Source: UBA6168 sp964643005
Lineage (GTDB): Bacteria; Bacteroidota; Bacteroidia; Chitinophagales; Saprospiraceae
Length of the DNA: 10,315 bases
Reading direction: 5' to 3'
NCBI GenBank assembly: GCA_964643005.1
Contig: CAZXQI010000124.1
Location: 1 to 10,315, forward strand
This document shows positions 7,679 to 10,315 of the stretch, piece by piece. The notes beneath the pieces were generated by a model. The model was given only the letters and a program-made list of their open reading frames with translations, searched no databases and was not told the origin of the DNA. The position numbers and the translations under genes were made by a program. Each line of letters starts with the position of its first letter. Position 1 is the stretch's first letter.

Positions 7679-8830
7679 ATGACCGCATGGCTGATTGTTT
7701 CAATTTTATTCGCCGGACTTTATCTTTTTATCCAACTAAGATATTTGAGCGGTTGGAATGACCTGCCCGAATGGCGGATACCGTCGGACTTCCAGCCAAA
7801 GACCAAAGTCAGCGTCGTCATTCCTGCACGCAATGAAGGCAGGCGAATCTCCGCCTGCCTTCACTCCGTCCTGTCGCAATCTTATCCGGCATCTCTTTTT
7901 GAAATCATCCTCATAGACGACCATTCGGAGGACGAAACTTTTTCTATTGTTCAAAAAATTGCGGAAGAAAATTCACAACTGAGAGCGCTCCGTTTGGCCG
8001 ATTTTGTAAAACCGGAAGAAGTCCAGTCTTTTAAAAAAAAGGCTATTGAAACCGGCATCGCCCATGCCAAAGGCGAACTCATTGTTTGTACTGACGCAGA
8101 CTGCATTGTCCCCTTCAACTGGCTGAGCTTGCTAGTTTCTTTTTTTGAAAAAAACAATCCTGCCTTCATCGCCGCTCCCGTCAATTTTTTTCAGGAAAAA
8201 ACGCTGCTCGAACGTTTTCAGTCGCTCGATTTGCTGGGTATGATGGTCGTTACCGCCGCCGGGATTCACCTGCGGACAAATCAAATGTGCAACGGCGCCA
8301 ATCTCGCCTACCCCAAAGCTGCCTTTCAGGAGTTAAACGGCTTTCAAAATATAGACAGCCTGGCCAGCGGCGACGATATGCTGCTGATGCAGAAAATTGC
8401 CGCGCGATATCCGGAGCGAATCGGCTTTTTGAAAAGCAGTCAGGCGGTCGCACAAACCCTCGCCAAACCAGACTTACGCTCTTTTATCTCGCAGCGCTTG
8501 CGCTGGGCCACTAAAACATCGAGCTATCGGGACCGGCGGGTGGCAGCCATTCTGGCTCTGGTGTTTCTGTATTGCCTGACTATTATTTTGAGCTTCTTTT
8601 TTTCTATCTGGTGGGGATGGAAAGCGATTATCCTTGCCTCTTTTTTATGGATGGTAAAAGCGTTGGCAGACTACTTCGTCCTGCGTAACGCAGCCTATTA
8701 TTTTGAGCGCAAAGACCTGATAAAGAGTTTCCTGCCATCGCAGGTTTTGCACCTAATTTACATCGCCGGAATCGGGCTGGCGGCCAACTTTGTCCGACGC
8801 TATACCTGGAAGGGGCGGAGGGTAAAATGA
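7679..8830 (+). CDS. Membrane-bound family 2 glycosyltransferase
   Basis: This 383-residue protein transfers a sugar from a nucleotide donor, probably at the inner face of the cytoplasmic membrane for an envelope or extracellular glycan; acceptor and donor are unknown. Residues 3-20 form a membrane anchor. The GT-A domain spans about 43-280: VSVVIPARNEG (44-54), D80-D81 in IDDHSEDET, the metal-binding DAD at 139-141, a GDD at 231-233 that probably supplies the catalytic base, and QRLRW at 272-276. The D, DxD, D, (Q/R)xxRW pattern is that of BcsA/HasA-like transferases, some of them processive. Further hydrophobic segments lie at about 288-310, 314-334 and 354-371. There is no PilZ domain. The ATG is 7 bases after the RSH stop, so the two are probably co-transcribed and perhaps translationally coupled. 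The gene contains several runs of seven or eight identical bases (8033-8191). Confidence 0.9.
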   Translation: MTAWLIVSILFAGLYLFIQLRYLSGWNDLPEWRIPSDFQPKTKVSVVIPARNEGRRISACLHSVLSQSYPASLFEIILIDDHSEDETFSIVQKIAEENSQLRALRLADFVKPEEVQSFKKKAIETGIAHAKGELIVCTDADCIVPFNWLSLLVSFFEKNNPAFIAAPVNFFQEKTLLERFQSLDLLGMMVVTAAGIHLRTNQMCNGANLAYPKAAFQELNGFQNIDSLASGDDMLLMQKIAARYPERIGFLKSSQAVAQTLAKPDLRSFISQRLRWATKTSSYRDRRVAAILALVFLYCLTIILSFFFSIWWGWKAIILASFLWMVKALADYFVLRNAAYYFERKDLIKSFLPSQVLHLIYIAGIGLAANFVRRYTWKGRRVK

Positions 8831-8853
8831 ACGGTTCCCGCTTCGGCCTGTCA

Positions 8854-8884
8854 TTGCCCCAACATCTTTTTTTGTGTATGTTTG
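8854..8884 (+). promoter_or_regulatory. Candidate promoter for the TPR protein and recX
   Basis: TATGTTTG at 8877-8884 is an exact TAnnTTTG -7 match, and TTG at 8854-8856 lies 20 bases upstream, the expected -33 spacing for Bacteroidota. Transcription would start near 8890, about 20 bases before the ATG at 8912. A run of seven T's just before the -7 box has no clear stem in front of it, so I do not call a terminator for the preceding glycosyltransferase. Confidence 0.6.
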
Positions 8885-8911
8885 GAGAAAATATAGATTA
8901 GTCCACTACAG

Positions 8912-9793
8912 ATGAAATTTCACCAGGAAGATCAAAACCACGTCGAGCGCCTCTATCGCCAGGTCGTAGAATACGACCACAGGGGAGACGTTTACAATGC
9001 GGCAAAGCTCTGTCGGCGGCTGGCTAAACTGGCGCCGGACTGGTCGGCTCCGTTCGCCTTCCTGGGTCAAATGTATCGGTCGAGGAACGAGTGGAAACCC
9101 ACCCTGCACTATTGTCTGAAAGCTGTAGAAAACAATCCCTTCGATGAAAAAGTCTGGGAGACTCTGGGACTGGCAGCCACCGTCTTAGGGGAATGGGAAG
9201 TCGCCCGATACGCCTGGAACCAATTGGGATTTCAGTTTAAAAATTCCGATTTGGAACTCCACTTAGATCTGGGCGTCGTACCCGTCCGGCTGAACCCGCG
9301 CACCCAGCCGGAGATTGTCGTCGCCCGCCGCATTGATCCCGTTCGGGCTATGGTGGAAAGCATTCCCCAGCCTTCTTCGGGCAGGCGATATAAAGATTTG
9401 ATTTTGATAGAAAACCGCCCCAATGGCCGACTTTTTTTCCAAAACAGCGCCCTACAGGTGCATGAGGAGGTGGAACTGCTGAAGCAGTCTCCGTGGCGGA
9501 CCTTCGCCACAACGCTGCACACCAATTCTCTGGAAGACGTGGACACGCTGGCCAAGCTCTGTTTAGAGGCAGAACTGGGCTTTGACAACTGGTCCAATGC
9601 CGCCCGTTTTTTTCTGCCTAACCTTCATCCAAAAGTGGCCGAGTACTTTGATTACTCTGTTTTTGGCAGATTGGAGAGGGATGCCTTCCTCGTAGCCCTC
9701 GCCGCTCGCGAAACAACGGCAGTTCTGAGTGTTTTAAAAAACTGGTCGGTCATCACGCTCAAGAAGTTCGATCTGCCTGAACGTCTGTTTTAA
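8912..9793 (+). CDS. TPR-containing protein of unknown function
   Basis: This 293-residue protein has no signal peptide or membrane segment and should be cytoplasmic. Residues about 10-110 contain three degenerate tetratricopeptide-like helix pairs: ERLYRQVVEYDHRGDVYNAA and the following CRRLAKLAPDW; FAFLGQMYRSRNEWKPTLHY with ALK-like CLKAVENNPFD; and WETLGLAATVLGEWEVARYA. TPRs normally bind other proteins. The C-terminal half (about 115-293) is different: a beta-like segment LDLGVVPVRLNPRTQPEIVV, then VARRIDPVRAMVESIPQP, a YKDLILIENRPNGRLFF strand pair, and a helical part with the phrase GFDNWSNAARFF. I do not recognise a named family for this half. It reads like a conserved accessory domain, not random sequence, and base use matches its neighbours. 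It has its own candidate promoter, and recX follows after 40 bases. The link to recX is positional only. Confidence 0.8.
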   Translation: MKFHQEDQNHVERLYRQVVEYDHRGDVYNAAKLCRRLAKLAPDWSAPFAFLGQMYRSRNEWKPTLHYCLKAVENNPFDEKVWETLGLAATVLGEWEVARYAWNQLGFQFKNSDLELHLDLGVVPVRLNPRTQPEIVVARRIDPVRAMVESIPQPSSGRRYKDLILIENRPNGRLFFQNSALQVHEEVELLKQSPWRTFATTLHTNSLEDVDTLAKLCLEAELGFDNWSNAARFFLPNLHPKVAEYFDYSVFGRLERDAFLVALAARETTAVLSVLKNWSVITLKKFDLPERLF

Positions 9794-9833
9794 ATATCTC
9801 GCCGAATTTGCTCGCCAATGAAATGAATTTCCT

Positions 9834-10315
9834 GTGGAAAAAAAGTCGATAAAAAAATATCTCTCCAAAGCAGACGCCCTTTCCAAATTGCAAAGTTACT
9901 GCGCTTATCAGGAGCGTTGTCATCGGGAAGTTCGCAGTAAACTCATCGAACTGGGTATTTACGGCGACGATCTCGAAGAAATTATCGCCAGCCTTATACA
10001 GGATAATTTTTTAAATGAAGAACGCTATGCCCGCTCTTTTGCCAGAGGGAAATTTCGCATGAAACAATGGGGGCGCAACCGGATTTTACAGGAATTGAAA
10101 ATGCGGGAGATTTCGGCCTATTGCCTGCGGAAGGCGATGGAGGAAATTGAAGAAAAGGAATATATGGACAGTTTGCTGGCGATTTTGGAAAAAAGGGCTT
10201 CACAAATTAGCGGAGGAAGTGATTTTAAAAAAAATAGCAAGCTCGCCCGCTGGGCTATTGGCCGGGGCTTTGAAGCTGAGTTAGTTTGTGAAACGCTAAA
10301 AAAAATGGCTGTATA
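9834..10315 (+). CDS. recX: RecX-family regulator of RecA (stop codon at or beyond the window edge)
   Basis: The reading frame encodes 160 residues up to the window end, where two bases TA remain and probably begin the stop codon. The protein is small, basic and helical, as RecX proteins are. Its repeats match the family: SKLQSYCAYQERCHREVRSKL (residues 16-36), then DNFLNEERYARSFARGKFR, then the second repeat around WGRNRILQELKMREIS, and a C-terminal LARWAIGRGFEAELVCETL. RecX binds RecA filaments and limits recombination and SOS activity. The frame has no ATG before the conserved region; the preceding in-frame stop is TGA at 9819-9821, and GTG at 9834 is the only usual start codon between it and the conserved part, giving MEKKSIKKYLSKA. 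It lies 40 bases after the TPR gene with no promoter box seen between, so co-transcription is likely. No recA gene is in the window. Confidence 0.88.
   Translation, partial: MEKKSIKKYLSKADALSKLQSYCAYQERCHREVRSKLIELGIYGDDLEEIIASLIQDNFLNEERYARSFARGKFRMKQWGRNRILQELKMREISAYCLRKAMEEIEEKEYMDSLLAILEKRASQISGGSDFKKNSKLARWAIGRGFEAELVCETLKKMAV

Noticed and set aside
8831..8876. Rho-independent terminator after the glycosyltransferase gene
   Set aside because: There is a run of seven T's, but I could not find a convincing stem directly before it.
9232..9597. 121-residue open frame on the minus strand over the TPR gene
   Set aside because: Serine/arginine-rich translation typical of an antisense shadow; the plus-strand frame has a promoter, a sensible start and TPR motifs.
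1..10315. Defence island, toxin-antitoxin pair, CRISPR array, phage or transposon genes
   Set aside because: Every long frame is accounted for by housekeeping, transport or metabolic genes, and I saw no spaced direct repeats, transposase motifs or terminal inverted repeats.

Overview
The window looks like chromosomal DNA of a Bacteroidota bacterium. The evidence is a TonB-dependent receptor with an N-terminal carboxypeptidase-regulatory-like domain paired with a DUF4249-type lipoprotein, TAnnTTTG-type -7 promoter elements upstream of several genes, and the lack of Shine-Dalgarno sequences before every start. The gene styles (orphan PaaZ, long RSH, RecX) would suit a Saprospiria/Lewinella-like lineage, but that placement is only an impression. 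Apart from a few short spacers the window is densely coding, with no tRNA, rRNA, CRISPR, transposon or phage genes visible.

Layout. Positions 1-2923 (minus strand) hold a two-gene outer-membrane unit: a 784-aa TonB-dependent receptor, then 20 bp later a DUF4249 lipoprotein that runs off the left edge. A 239-bp divergent spacer (2924-3162) carries a -7 element in each direction and two short perfect palindromes. Positions 3163-5214 (plus) encode a full-length PaaZ, the bifunctional oxepin-CoA hydrolase/aldehyde dehydrogenase of phenylacetate breakdown, standing alone without other paa genes. A 216-bp spacer (5215-5430) contains a perfect 10-bp inverted repeat and a probable promoter. Next comes a long RelA/SpoT homologue (5431-7671) with all five domains and intact hydrolase residues. 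Seven bases later is a membrane-bound family 2 glycosyltransferase (7679-8830). A promoter at about 8877 then leads to an unnamed TPR-containing protein (8912-9793) and a RecX-family protein (9834 to the right edge), which begins with GTG and is cut at what is probably its stop codon.

How the genes work together. The receptor and lipoprotein probably form one surface uptake or binding unit of unknown substrate. The RSH enzyme sets (p)ppGpp levels and is apparently co-transcribed with a cell-envelope glycosyltransferase. RecX would modulate RecA and seems to be expressed with the TPR protein. No single pathway joins all seven genes. I did not find a convincing undescribed system. The most worthwhile leads are the unnamed TPR protein with its distinctive C-terminal half, the strong inverted repeat before the RSH gene, and the orphan PaaZ.
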